Assembly (NCBI GenBank): GCA_012729765.1
Contig: JAAYCM010000058.1
Span: 1-47,531, forward strand
DNA from: Chloroflexota bacterium
GTDB taxonomy: Bacteria; Chloroflexota; Anaerolineae; Aggregatilineales; Aggregatilineaceae
Length of the DNA: 47,531 nucleotides
Reading direction: 5' to 3'
Shown here piece after piece: positions 8,403 through 15,906 of the stretch (positions are counted from its first letter, which is position 1; every line of letters starts with the position of its first letter). The notes under the pieces were generated by a model that searched no databases, was not told the origin of the DNA, and saw only the letters and a program-made list of their open reading frames with translations. The translations under genes and the position numbers were made by a program.

Positions 8403-10558
8403 TCAGCTTCGAGCGGCTGCACGCTCACCGCGCCATCCGCCGTGATCTGCACCTGCGCCAGCGTCAGGCTGTCACCCTGATCGCCGCTCAGCCGCCCCGC
8501 CGTGTTGTACAGCCCGATGCGCACCACGTATTCACCGGGAGCAGTTCCGGCCAGCGGAATTGTGCGCGTGTCGGGGACCAGTTCGCCCGGCTGCCAGAAG
8601 TTCGTCGGGTAGCGCCCACCGTGCGGGGGACCGTCGCCCTGTGCTGCCGGGTTCACATCATCCGGCGGCGTCAGGTGGGCGAACACCTGATAATCCTGCT
8701 CCAGCGGTACGGTCGTGCTCCACGTCAGCTCCAGAAACAGATTCCCGTCCTGCGGCGTGATCCGCGCGCCCACCACCTGCACCGGGCCGAGCGTCCCCAG
8801 CGGCGCGCCTTCGGCTACCGGCGAGTCGGCGGCCTGGGGCGGGATCACCAGCGAGGCCAGCCGGTACTGGTTGAGCGTGGCGGCTTCGTAGCCCAACGAG
8901 AGGAACACGCTCAGCAGGTCGGACTGTGCCCCTTCGGGAATGCCCGCCACCTGATAGGTGCTCACGTGCAGCGGCTCCCAGTTTTCGGGCGGGAAGCGCG
9001 TCACGGTCGAGGTGATGGGCGTGCCGTCAGTGCCCAGCATCGTCAGGTAAATATCGATCGGCTTCGGCGGGGCCTGGTTCAGTTCCCAATCGAGGCGGAT
9101 GCGCACCGGCTGGCCGGGCAAAAGTCGCTCGCGGTCCACCGCATAGCCGATCAGCCGCACGTCCGCGCCGAAGGGTAGATCGGTGGGCCGCGCCGGGCTG
9201 AATTCATCGACCGACGCGCCGCGCACCCACATCTGATCGCCGCGCCGCACGATCACCGGCGGCAGGTCAGCCGGGGCATAGGCCAGCGGCGCAAGCGCAG
9301 ACTGGTTCAGATCGAGTGCGTTGAACGGCGCTTGCAGCGGGTTGAGATAGAGCGCATCGGGAGCCAGCGCCACGATCAGCGAAGTCAGGTCATCACGCGC
9401 CAGGAGTTCGGATACCAGCGGGGAGTACGCGCCATCCAGCCGGGTGATCGTCGCGTCGGCCCGGTCGAGCGCGTAGGTCAGCGCGTCGCCGCGATCATGG
9501 GCCAGGCTCGCGCCCGGCATATTCGCCAGCGCCTCGCCCAATGCGCGATCCTGCGCGATCCGCGGCTCGGTGCGCGGCGGAGCCACGATCAGCAGCGCCA
9601 GCGCCGCGATCAGGGCCGCTCCCCAGGCCGCCGGGCGCAGTCGCACCGGGGCGCGGCGCGCGATCAGCACCACCGCCGCGCCCACCGCCAGCCCCAGGGC
9701 CGGACTCTCGACCGGGGCCAGCCCGCCCGTGATCACCAGCCGGGCCGCCAGTTCTGCCGCCGCCCACAGCGCCAGGAACCACAACCGGCGATCGGCCCGC
9801 ATCACGCGAAAGACCAGCACCGCCGGAAACAGCAGCGCGATCCACAGCGCGCCCAACAATGCCAGATCGCCGCCGCCCATCCCCCCGGCGATCACCAAAT
9901 CGCCCGGCGCGGCGTCGGTCAGCACCAGCAGCGTGATCGCGATCCAGACCGCCAGCGGCAGCCCCACCGTCTGCCAGTAACGCCCGGCCCGCTCCCGCGC
10001 CAGCAGGTAAACGCCCAGGATCACCCCGGCCAGAATCCCACCCGGTGCGAGCAGCGCCGCTACACCTGCGATCAGCCCGGCCAGCCGCCAGCGCCCGCGC
10101 TCCGCCGTTTCCAGCGCCCAGAGGATCGCAGCCATCACCAGCGGGTCTGGGGAGCGGAATCCCGCCCAGAGCGGCCACGCCACCAGCCACAGCAGGAGCG
10201 CCGCCCCGGTTTCAAGCGCGGTCAGCCCGGCGCGCCGCAGCAGCCGCCAGGCTCCCGCCCCGGCCAGCCCATATCCCGCTGCCGCGATCAGCCCCGCGAT
10301 CTGCGGTGCGGAATCGGGTTGCAGCGCCAGGGGCAGCACCGGCAGAGGATGCAGCACGAGCAGCGCACGCTCACCGGGGTTATAGACCAGCCCATGCCCG
10401 GCGTGGACTTCCTGTGCCAGCCGGTAGGGGAAGAAATCGGCGGCGCGTGCGTAACCGTCCAGCAGCCACACGCCCGCCAGCCCGACGACCGCCAGCACCA
10501 GCACACCCCACCCCGCCGCCAGCCAGCGCTCGCGCCCCGTGAATTGATCCGTTGTCAT
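8399..10558 (-). CDS. GT39-like polytopic membrane protein with two extracytoplasmic beta-sandwich domains
   Basis: 719 residues. The N-terminal half (about 1-340) has roughly ten hydrophobic segments and resembles GT-C or PMT-like glycosyltransferases, although the usual acidic motif of the first loop is weak (DGYARAADFFPYRLAQ). The C-terminal 380 residues are soluble: a loop-like region, then two similar beta-sandwiches, the first with RLIGYAVDRERLLPG, the second with VFAHLTPPDD, GGRYPTNFW, PGELV and VRIGLYNTAGRL. That second pattern is typical of Chloroflexota GT39-like proteins. The start at 10558 has GGGAGAG 5 bases upstream; the further upstream in-frame start lacks a site. A role in envelope glycan or protein glycosylation is likely, given the neighbouring cassette, but transferase activity is not shown. 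Confidence 0.7.
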   Translation of the reverse strand: MTTDQFTGRERWLAAGWGVLVLAVVGLAGVWLLDGYARAADFFPYRLAQEVHAGHGLVYNPGERALLVLHPLPVLPLALQPDSAPQIAGLIAAAGYGLAGAGAWRLLRRAGLTALETGAALLLWLVAWPLWAGFRSPDPLVMAAILWALETAERGRWRLAGLIAGVAALLAPGGILAGVILGVYLLARERAGRYWQTVGLPLAVWIAITLLVLTDAAPGDLVIAGGMGGGDLALLGALWIALLFPAVLVFRVMRADRRLWFLALWAAAELAARLVITGGLAPVESPALGLAVGAAVVLIARRAPVRLRPAAWGAALIAALALLIVAPPRTEPRIAQDRALGEALANMPGASLAHDRGDALTYALDRADATITRLDGAYSPLVSELLARDDLTSLIVALAPDALYLNPLQAPFNALDLNQSALAPLAYAPADLPPVIVRRGDQMWVRGASVDEFSPARPTDLPFGADVRLIGYAVDRERLLPGQPVRIRLDWELNQAPPKPIDIYLTMLGTDGTPITSTVTRFPPENWEPLHVSTYQVAGIPEGAQSDLLSVFLSLGYEAATLNQYRLASLVIPPQAADSPVAEGAPLGTLGPVQVVGARITPQDGNLFLELTWSTTVPLEQDYQVFAHLTPPDDVNPAAQGDGPPHGGRYPTNFWQPGELVPDTRTIPLAGTAPGEYVVRIGLYNTAGRLSGDQGDSLTLAQVQITADGAVSVQPLEAD

Positions 10559-10740
10559 GCGCTCTCCCACCTGGTATGCAGCCTTCCCACCCCTGCTCCG
10601 CCCGCGCCCCAAGTCTATCACGGACTTCCGTTTTGTTTCAGGCTGGTGGCACTCATAAACTTCTTTGGTGCGCGCCAGGCAGCTTTTTGGTATGCTTGAG
10701 CATTCAACTACGGCATGTTCAGAGCTTTTGGAGAATCCTT

Positions 10741-12540
10741 ATGGAAGCGAATCTAACCGCCAAGCGCACCGGCGCAGAAGAGGTCGTGTGGGACCTGAGC
10801 GATCTGTACGCCAGCGTGGACGATCCCGCCATCGAGCGCGACATGCAGCAGGCCGACGCGCAGGCCGAACACCTCGCCGCCAGCTATCGCGGCCAGGTCG
10901 CCGCGCTGGATAACGAATCGCTCTACCAGGCCATCACCGAGTACGAGCAGGCCATCGAGATGGCGAACAAGCTCGCCTCGTATGCCCACCTGATCTGGTC
11001 TACCGACACCGGCAACGCGGCCTATGGCAAGCTGCTCCAAAAGGTCACCGAGTGGTCCTCACGCCTGGAACAGCAGCTCTTGTTCTTCGATCTGGAATGG
11101 ATCAACGCGCCCGATGATTTTGCCCAGACCATGATCGATGACCCCGTCCTGGCGCACTACCGCCACTGGCTCGAAGCCACCCGCCGCTACCAGCCGCACA
11201 TGCTCAGCGAGCCGGAAGAGAAGATTCTCTCCGAGAAGGCGGTCACCGGGCGCGAGGCGTGGGTGCGCTTCTTCACCGAGGTGATGGGTAACACGCGCTA
11301 TCCGTACAACGGCGAAGAACTGACTCAATCGGGCATCCTGGCCAAGCTGTATGAGCCGGATCGTGAAGTGCGCCGCACGGCGGCCCAGTCGGTGACGGGC
11401 GTCCTGCGCGAGAAGCTGCCGATCCTGACCTATGTCTTCAACACGCTGGCCGCCGATAAAGCCTCGGACGACCGGCTGCGTTCCTATCAAAGCTGGATCT
11501 CGTCGCGCAACCTGTCGAACGAGGCCAGCGACGAGGTGGTCGATGCGCTGATCGAGGCCGTGACCTCGCGCTATGACATCGTGGCGCGCTACTACCGCCT
11601 CAAGCGCGACCTGCTGGGCCTGGACGAGTTGTACGATTACGACCGCTACGCGCCGCTGCCCGCCGCCGCCGGGGAATATCACTGGGACCGGGCGCGCGAG
11701 ATCGTGCTCAACGCCTACCAGAACTTTCACCCGCGCGTAGCCGAGATCGCGGGCGAGTTCTTCACCCGCGCGTGGATCGATGCCGCCGAGCGGCCCGGCA
11801 AGCGGGGCGGGGCCTACAGCGCCAGCACGGTGCCATCCGTGCATCCCTATGTTTTCATGAACTACACCGGCGCGGCGCGCGATGTGATGACGCTGGCGCA
11901 TGAGTTGGGGCACGGCGTACACCAGTACCTCTCGCGCGAGCAGGGGATGCTCCAGGCCCACACGCCGCTGACCACCGCCGAAATGGCCTCGACCTTTGGC
12001 GAAATGCTCGTCTTCACCGACATGACCGCCCAGGCGTCCGATCCGCAGGTGCGGCTGGCGATGCTGGCGAACAAGATCGAAGACTCGTTCGCCACGATCT
12101 TCCGCCAGGTGTCGATGAACCGCTTCGAGCACGCGATGCATACCGCCCGCCGCGAAGAAGGTGAGCTGGACAGCGAGCGACTGAGCGACCTGTGGCTGCA
12201 AACCCAGCAGGCGATGTTCATGGACAGTGTGCGCATGTCCGATGATTACCGTGTCTGGTGGAGCTATATCCCGCACTTCCTGCACACGCCCGGCTATGTC
12301 TACGCCTATGCCTTCGGCGAGCTGCTCGTGCTGGCGCTGTTTGCGCGCTACCAGCAGGAAGGCGGCGGCTCGTTCGCGGAGCGCTATCTGGACGTGCTGC
12401 GCGCCGGCGGCTCCGACTGGCCGGAGAAAACGCTCGCACCGATGGGCGTGGACCTGACCGATCCGAACTTTTGGCAGGAAGGGCTGGCCGAGATCGAGAA
12501 GATGGTCGATCAGGCCGAGGCGCTGGTCAACGGCCAGTAG
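10741..12540 (+). CDS. pepF: M3-family oligoendopeptidase F
   Basis: A 599-residue cytoplasmic metallopeptidase, the usual length for PepF. The zinc motif HELGHGVHQ is near residue 386, and the third ligand Glu lies in LTTAEMASTFGEML about 25 residues later. Other family segments are WDLSDLY at the N-terminus, YPYNGEELTQSG, HPYVFMNYTG before the zinc site, and FLHTPGYVYAYAFG near the C-terminus. It would degrade short oligopeptides. The ATG at 10741 was chosen because it begins just before the conserved WDLSDLY block and has GGAG upstream; the longer frame reads through promoter-like non-coding sequence. It is transcribed alone and is followed by a strong hairpin at 12567-12606. Confidence 0.92.
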   Translation: MEANLTAKRTGAEEVVWDLSDLYASVDDPAIERDMQQADAQAEHLAASYRGQVAALDNESLYQAITEYEQAIEMANKLASYAHLIWSTDTGNAAYGKLLQKVTEWSSRLEQQLLFFDLEWINAPDDFAQTMIDDPVLAHYRHWLEATRRYQPHMLSEPEEKILSEKAVTGREAWVRFFTEVMGNTRYPYNGEELTQSGILAKLYEPDREVRRTAAQSVTGVLREKLPILTYVFNTLAADKASDDRLRSYQSWISSRNLSNEASDEVVDALIEAVTSRYDIVARYYRLKRDLLGLDELYDYDRYAPLPAAAGEYHWDRAREIVLNAYQNFHPRVAEIAGEFFTRAWIDAAERPGKRGGAYSASTVPSVHPYVFMNYTGAARDVMTLAHELGHGVHQYLSREQGMLQAHTPLTTAEMASTFGEMLVFTDMTAQASDPQVRLAMLANKIEDSFATIFRQVSMNRFEHAMHTARREEGELDSERLSDLWLQTQQAMFMDSVRMSDDYRVWWSYIPHFLHTPGYVYAYAFGELLVLALFARYQQEGGGSFAERYLDVLRAGGSDWPEKTLAPMGVDLTDPNFWQEGLAEIEKMVDQAEALVNGQ

Positions 12541-12566
12541 GCCCGACCTTTAGCTATTCGAAACCT

Positions 12567-12606
12567 GACGCCCCAACCGGAGAGCACGCATTCTGGTTGG
12601 GGCGTC
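12567..12606 (+). terminator. Strong hairpin after pepF
   Basis: Perfect 12-base arms GACGCCCCAACC (12567-12578) and GGTTGGGGCGTC (12595-12606) enclose a 16-base loop. There is no U-run, so it may be a factor-assisted terminator or a 3'-end stabiliser. Confidence 0.6.
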
Positions 12607-12662
12607 TGTGTGCCTGCCCCCGCCCTATGACCTTTTGTACCCCCATCTGGCGATAAAGCTCA

Positions 12663-12691
12663 CTGACTCCCGGCGCCCAATTGTGTATAAT
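12663..12691 (+). promoter_or_regulatory. Promoter of the feo operon
   Basis: The -35 CTGACT (12663-12668) and consensus -10 TATAAT (12686-12691) have a 17-base spacer. The start of transcription would be near 12698, just before the Fur-like box. Confidence 0.6.
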
Positions 12692-12707
12692 GACGCTATC
12701 TGGTAAT

Positions 12708-12722
12708 TGAGAATCGTTCTCA
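12708..12722 (+). promoter_or_regulatory. Fur-like operator overlapping the feo transcription start region
   Basis: TGAGAATCGTTCTCA is an inverted repeat in the 7-1-7 layout known for Fur sites (TGATAATnATTATCA), matching 11 of the 14 arm positions. Flanking bases extend the symmetry (TAAT / TATA). It lies about 10 bases downstream of the predicted transcript start of feoA, where a bound repressor would block the polymerase. Confidence 0.6.
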
Positions 12723-12764
12723 TATAAGTGTTTCTAATCCGAACTAATACAGAGGTTCCTGCCG

Positions 12765-13115
12765 ATGCTCGAAACCCTGCGCGCCCATCTCAAAGCCCAG
12801 CCCATCCCTGCCGTGCCCCACGCCTGCACCCCCGGCGTAGACTGCGACGACTGTCCCAACCGGGACCACGTCGCCGCGGCGCTGCCGCTGTGCCTGGTGC
12901 GCCCTGGCCAGCGCGCGCGGATCGTGCAAGTTGAGCATGGGCAGCGCTTCCGCAAGCGGCTGGCCGATCTGGGACTGGCGCCGGGCATGGAGCTGCGCGT
13001 GATGCAGGCCTCGCACCTCTCCGGCCCGCTGATCCTGGCCGTGCGCTGCGACGCGCGAATCGCGCTTGGCTGGGGAATGGCCAAGAAGATTCAGGTCGAG
13101 TTGATCCCCGGATGA
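12765..13115 (+). CDS. feoA: FeoA, SH3-like ferrous iron transport accessory protein with a Cys-containing N-terminal extension
   Basis: 116 residues. The FeoA core occupies about 42-116 ([43 protein letters not shown]), a small SH3-like beta-barrel that assists FeoB. The first 40 residues are extra compared with the usual 75-80 residue FeoA and contain Cys21, Cys27 and Cys30 ([10 protein letters not shown]), with Cys43 at the start of the core. That arrangement could bind a metal or cluster, but this is inference. AGAGG at 12751-12755 supports the start. The stop overlaps the feoB start (ATGA), so the genes are translationally coupled. A Fur-like box upstream predicts repression when iron is plentiful. 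Confidence 0.9.
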   Translation: MLETLRAHLKAQPIPAVPHACTPGVDCDDCPNRDHVAAALPLCLVRPGQRARIVQVEHGQRFRKRLADLGLAPGMELRVMQASHLSGPLILAVRCDARIALGWGMAKKIQVELIPG

Positions 13116-13726
13116 TGGCATACGTGGATACCTCTCTGCACGCGCCTTACCGCGTCGCCCTGGCGGGCAATCCCAACGCGGGCAAGAGCACGATCTTCAA
13201 CGCGCTCACCGGCGAGCGCCAGCATACCGGCAACTGGCCCGGTAAGACCGTCGCCCGCAAGGAAGGCGAGTTCGCCATCGACGGCACGCCGGTCCATGTG
13301 ATCGATCTGCCCGGCACCTACAGCCTCACCGCCTACTCCGCCGAGGAGATCGTCACGCGCGACTATTTGATCCACGATCAGCCGGATGCCGTAATCGCCG
13401 TCGTGGACGCTTCCAACCTGGAGCGCAACCTCTATCTCGTCGTCCAGATGTTGGAGCTTGGGCTGCCGCTGCTGGTCGCGCTGAACATGACCGACATCGC
13501 CGCCACGCGCGGCCTGAATATCGACGCAGACCGGCTCGCGGCCCGGCTGGGCGTCCCGGTGATCACGACGGTCGCCACGCGCAGCGCCGGGCTGGATGAC
13601 CTGAAGCACCACCTATTGCACATGATCGAGCACCACGCGCCCGGCCCTATCCATCGTCCGCCGACATCGAAGTCGAATGGAAACCAGCGCGCCGATGATC
13701 GCCCTCTCTGCCCCAAATGCCGTTAA
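13112..13726 (+). CDS. feoB: FeoB N-terminal G domain (separate reading frame from the membrane part)
   Basis: 204 residues carrying the complete GTPase domain of FeoB: G1 GNPNAGKST, switch segment [10 protein letters not shown]3 DLPGTYSL, G4 NMTD and G5 VATRS. The frame then leaves the family pattern after [11 protein letters not shown] and ends in a poorly conserved tail rich in polar residues (stop TAA 13724-13726). The cytosolic GDI-like helices and the membrane domain are encoded in another frame starting at 13677. Either feoB is split at the natural domain boundary, or a single indel near 13660-13680 (TCGAAGTCGAAT, a near-tandem repeat) has shifted the frame. Alone, this part could bind and hydrolyse GTP but not transport iron. 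Confidence 0.8.
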   Translation: MMAYVDTSLHAPYRVALAGNPNAGKSTIFNALTGERQHTGNWPGKTVARKEGEFAIDGTPVHVIDLPGTYSLTAYSAEEIVTRDYLIHDQPDAVIAVVDASNLERNLYLVVQMLELGLPLLVALNMTDIAATRGLNIDADRLAARLGVPVITTVATRSAGLDDLKHHLLHMIEHHAPGPIHRPPTSKSNGNQRADDRPLCPKCR

Positions 13727-15461
13727 GCTCGCGCCGATGACACAGAGCACGATTAAAACCGAAGCCCGGCCCGCACTGGTCGATTATGGCCCGGAGTTAG
13801 AACCTCACCTGGCCGCGCTGACTGACCTGATCATCGCGCAGCCTGCGCTGCGAGCCGCCTACCCTCCGCGTTGGCTGGCGATCAACCTGCTCGAAGGCGA
13901 TCCCGATCTCCAGGCCCAGATCGCGCGGCTGCCGGGCGGCGCGGAGGTGCTGGCCGAAGCGGCGCGCATCACATCGCAGGTGCAGGGCACCACCGGCGAA
14001 GACGCCGATACCCTGATCGCGGACCGGCGCTACCGCTTCATTGCCGATCTGGTCAGTGAGGCCGTCACCCGCCCCGCCTCGGCCAGCGATACCACCTCGG
14101 ATCGCATCGACCGCGTGGCGACGCATCCCTGGCTGGGCGTGCCGATCTTCCTGGCGCTGATGTGGTTCGTCTTCCAGATGACGGCTAACGTCTCCGGCAT
14201 CTATCTGGACTGGATCGACGGCGTGATCAACGGCCCAGCCGCGCGCTGGATCGTGGCGCTGCTGGGCGTTGCCAGGCTGGGCGGGGGCTGGCTGGAGTCG
14301 CTGCTGATCGACGGTGTGATCGCCGGGGCGGGGGGTGTGCTGGCGTTCGTCCCGGTGCTGATGTTTCTCTACTTCTTCATCGCGCTGCTGGAAGATACCG
14401 GCTATATGGCGCGTGCGGCCTTCGTCATGGACCGCCTGATGCAGCTTCTCGGCCTGCACGGCAAGAGCTTCATCCCGCTGCTGGTCGGCTTTGGCTGCTC
14501 GGTGCCGGGCATCTACGCCACGCGCACGCTCGAAGATCGCCGTGACCGCATTCTGACCGGGCTGCTGGTCCCCTTCATGAGCTGCGCCGCCCGGCTGCCG
14601 GTCTACGTGCTGATCGGGGCGGCGTTTTTCGGCGCGAACAGCGGGACGCTGGTCTTTGCCATGTACCTGCTCGGCGTGCTGGTCGCGGTCCTGTCCGGCT
14701 TCGTATTCCGCCGCACGATCTTCAAACGCAGCGAGCAGCTTCCGTTCGTGATGGAGCTGCCGCCCTTCCGCCGCCCGTCGCTCAGTACAATTGGCCGCCA
14801 GGTCTGGGATCGGACGATGGGCTTCGTGCGCAGCGTGTGGACTGTGATCGTGGCCGCGTCGGTGATCGTGTGGCTGCTGCTCAACATCCCCTATCGTGAC
14901 GGCCAGCCGCCCGCCCTGTCCGACAGCCTGTTCGGCGGCGTCAGCCGGGCAATCGCGCCGGTCTTTGAACCGGCGGGCTTCGGCAACTGGCAGGCGTCCG
15001 GCTCGCTGGTCACGGGGCTGGTCGCCAAAGAAGTCGTGATCAGCACGATGGGCCAGGTCTACGGCGTGGAAGCGCCCGATACGGAAGACGCGCCCGCCGC
15101 ATCGCATACCTTCCTGGGCGACCTGACCGAGATCGCGTCCGGCTTCGGGCAGGCCACGCTCGACACGCTCAAGGCGACCGCCAGCCTGCTCCCCGGCGTG
15201 AATCTGATGGATGACGAGGCCGGAACCGGCGACGATCAAACGGCGCTGCAAGCCGCCCTGCACGATCACTTCACGCCGCGGCAAGCCGTCGCGTTCTCGG
15301 TCTTCGTGCTGCTCTATACCCCCTGCATGGCGACCGTCGGCGCGATCCGCCACGAGTTCGGCACGCGCTGGATGTGGTTCAGCATGGTGTATATGCTCAG
15401 CGTGGCCTGGATCGCGGCGGTTTTGACCCATCAGGCCGGCAGCCTGCTGGGGCTGGGCTAG
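13677..15461 (+). CDS. feoB: FeoB C-terminal part: GDI-like helices and ferrous iron permease domain
   Basis: 594 residues in the frame +1 to the G-domain gene, overlapping it by 50 bases. After a linker it picks up the FeoB pattern at [12 protein letters not shown] (GDI-like helical domain, about 40-135), then [14 protein letters not shown] and the membrane domain. Its gate motifs are [24 protein letters not shown] and [32 protein letters not shown] and the C-terminal segments are normal, and the total with the G domain equals a full-length FeoB plus a longer linker. The start is uncertain: 13677 is the longest, while an ATG at 13737 lies 10 bases after the upstream stop and would suit coupled translation. 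It is followed 16 bases later by feoC. Confidence 0.85.
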   Translation: METSAPMIALSAPNAVKLAPMTQSTIKTEARPALVDYGPELEPHLAALTDLIIAQPALRAAYPPRWLAINLLEGDPDLQAQIARLPGGAEVLAEAARITSQVQGTTGEDADTLIADRRYRFIADLVSEAVTRPASASDTTSDRIDRVATHPWLGVPIFLALMWFVFQMTANVSGIYLDWIDGVINGPAARWIVALLGVARLGGGWLESLLIDGVIAGAGGVLAFVPVLMFLYFFIALLEDTGYMARAAFVMDRLMQLLGLHGKSFIPLLVGFGCSVPGIYATRTLEDRRDRILTGLLVPFMSCAARLPVYVLIGAAFFGANSGTLVFAMYLLGVLVAVLSGFVFRRTIFKRSEQLPFVMELPPFRRPSLSTIGRQVWDRTMGFVRSVWTVIVAASVIVWLLLNIPYRDGQPPALSDSLFGGVSRAIAPVFEPAGFGNWQASGSLVTGLVAKEVVISTMGQVYGVEAPDTEDAPAASHTFLGDLTEIASGFGQATLDTLKATASLLPGVNLMDDEAGTGDDQTALQAALHDHFTPRQAVAFSVFVLLYTPCMATVGAIRHEFGTRWMWFSMVYMLSVAWIAAVLTHQAGSLLGLG

Positions 15462-15477
15462 AAGTGAGGGACGGTCG

Positions 15478-15762
15478 ATGACGGTTACGCTGCGCCGTGT
15501 GCTGGAAGCCTTTGAGGAAGCCGGGGGAGTCATCCGGCTCGACGCGCTCAGCCGCGAACTGAATCTCGACCCCGGCACGCTGGACAGTATGATCCAGCAC
15601 TGGATTCGCAAGGGGCGCATCCGCGAGGTGCGCGACGGCCTGCCGGACGGCTGCGACTGCCGGGCGTGCGGCATCAAAGGGGCCTGCCCCTTCGTGATCC
15701 ACCTACCCCGGCGCTATGAGCTGGTGCCCCCGGCGGAACCCGCGCCGCTTGCCACCCCTTAG
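15478..15762 (+). CDS. feoC: FeoC-like winged-helix regulator with four-cysteine motif
   Basis: 94 residues. The N-terminal half is a winged helix (RRVLEAFEEAGGVIRLDALS, LNLDPGTLDSMIQHWIRKG). It is followed by CDCRACGIKGAC, four cysteines placed as in FeoC proteins, where they can hold an iron-sulfur cluster sensitive to oxygen. The tail is Pro-rich. Its place as the last gene of feoA-feoB-feoC supports the call. In other bacteria FeoC controls FeoB stability or feo expression; which applies here is not visible. GTGAGGGACGG just upstream of the ATG serves as ribosome site. Confidence 0.85.
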   Translation: MTVTLRRVLEAFEEAGGVIRLDALSRELNLDPGTLDSMIQHWIRKGRIREVRDGLPDGCDCRACGIKGACPFVIHLPRRYELVPPAEPAPLATP

Positions 15763-15821
15763 CGTCACAGCCTGCGATTCTTCCCACGCGGCTCGCCCGA
15801 TTATCCGGCTGGCTGCATTTT

Positions 15822-15855
15822 CGTTTCCAACGCGAAACGCAACCCGGTTTATAAT
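15822..15855 (+). promoter_or_regulatory. -10 element with inverted repeat upstream of the Vps62-like gene
   Basis: TATAAT at 15850-15855 is 52 bases before the ATG. An inverted repeat CGTTTC (15822-15827) / GAAACG (15834-15839) occupies the -35 region and could be an operator. No good -35 hexamer is seen. Confidence 0.35.
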
Positions 15856-15906
15856 AAACAATGCTGCACTGGTCAGAAGCACCCGTCCGAACGCCTGGAG
15901 AGCCTT

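Noticed and set aside
13640..13730. Programmed ribosomal frameshift in feoB
   Set aside because: No slippery heptamer with a following pseudoknot is evident; a split gene or indel explains it more simply.
13797..15677. Long open frame of 626 codons on the minus strand opposite feoB
   Set aside because: It is rich in Arg, Gln, His and Ala with no fold pattern, and lies opposite a clear FeoB membrane domain; GC-rich codon bias opens such shadow frames.
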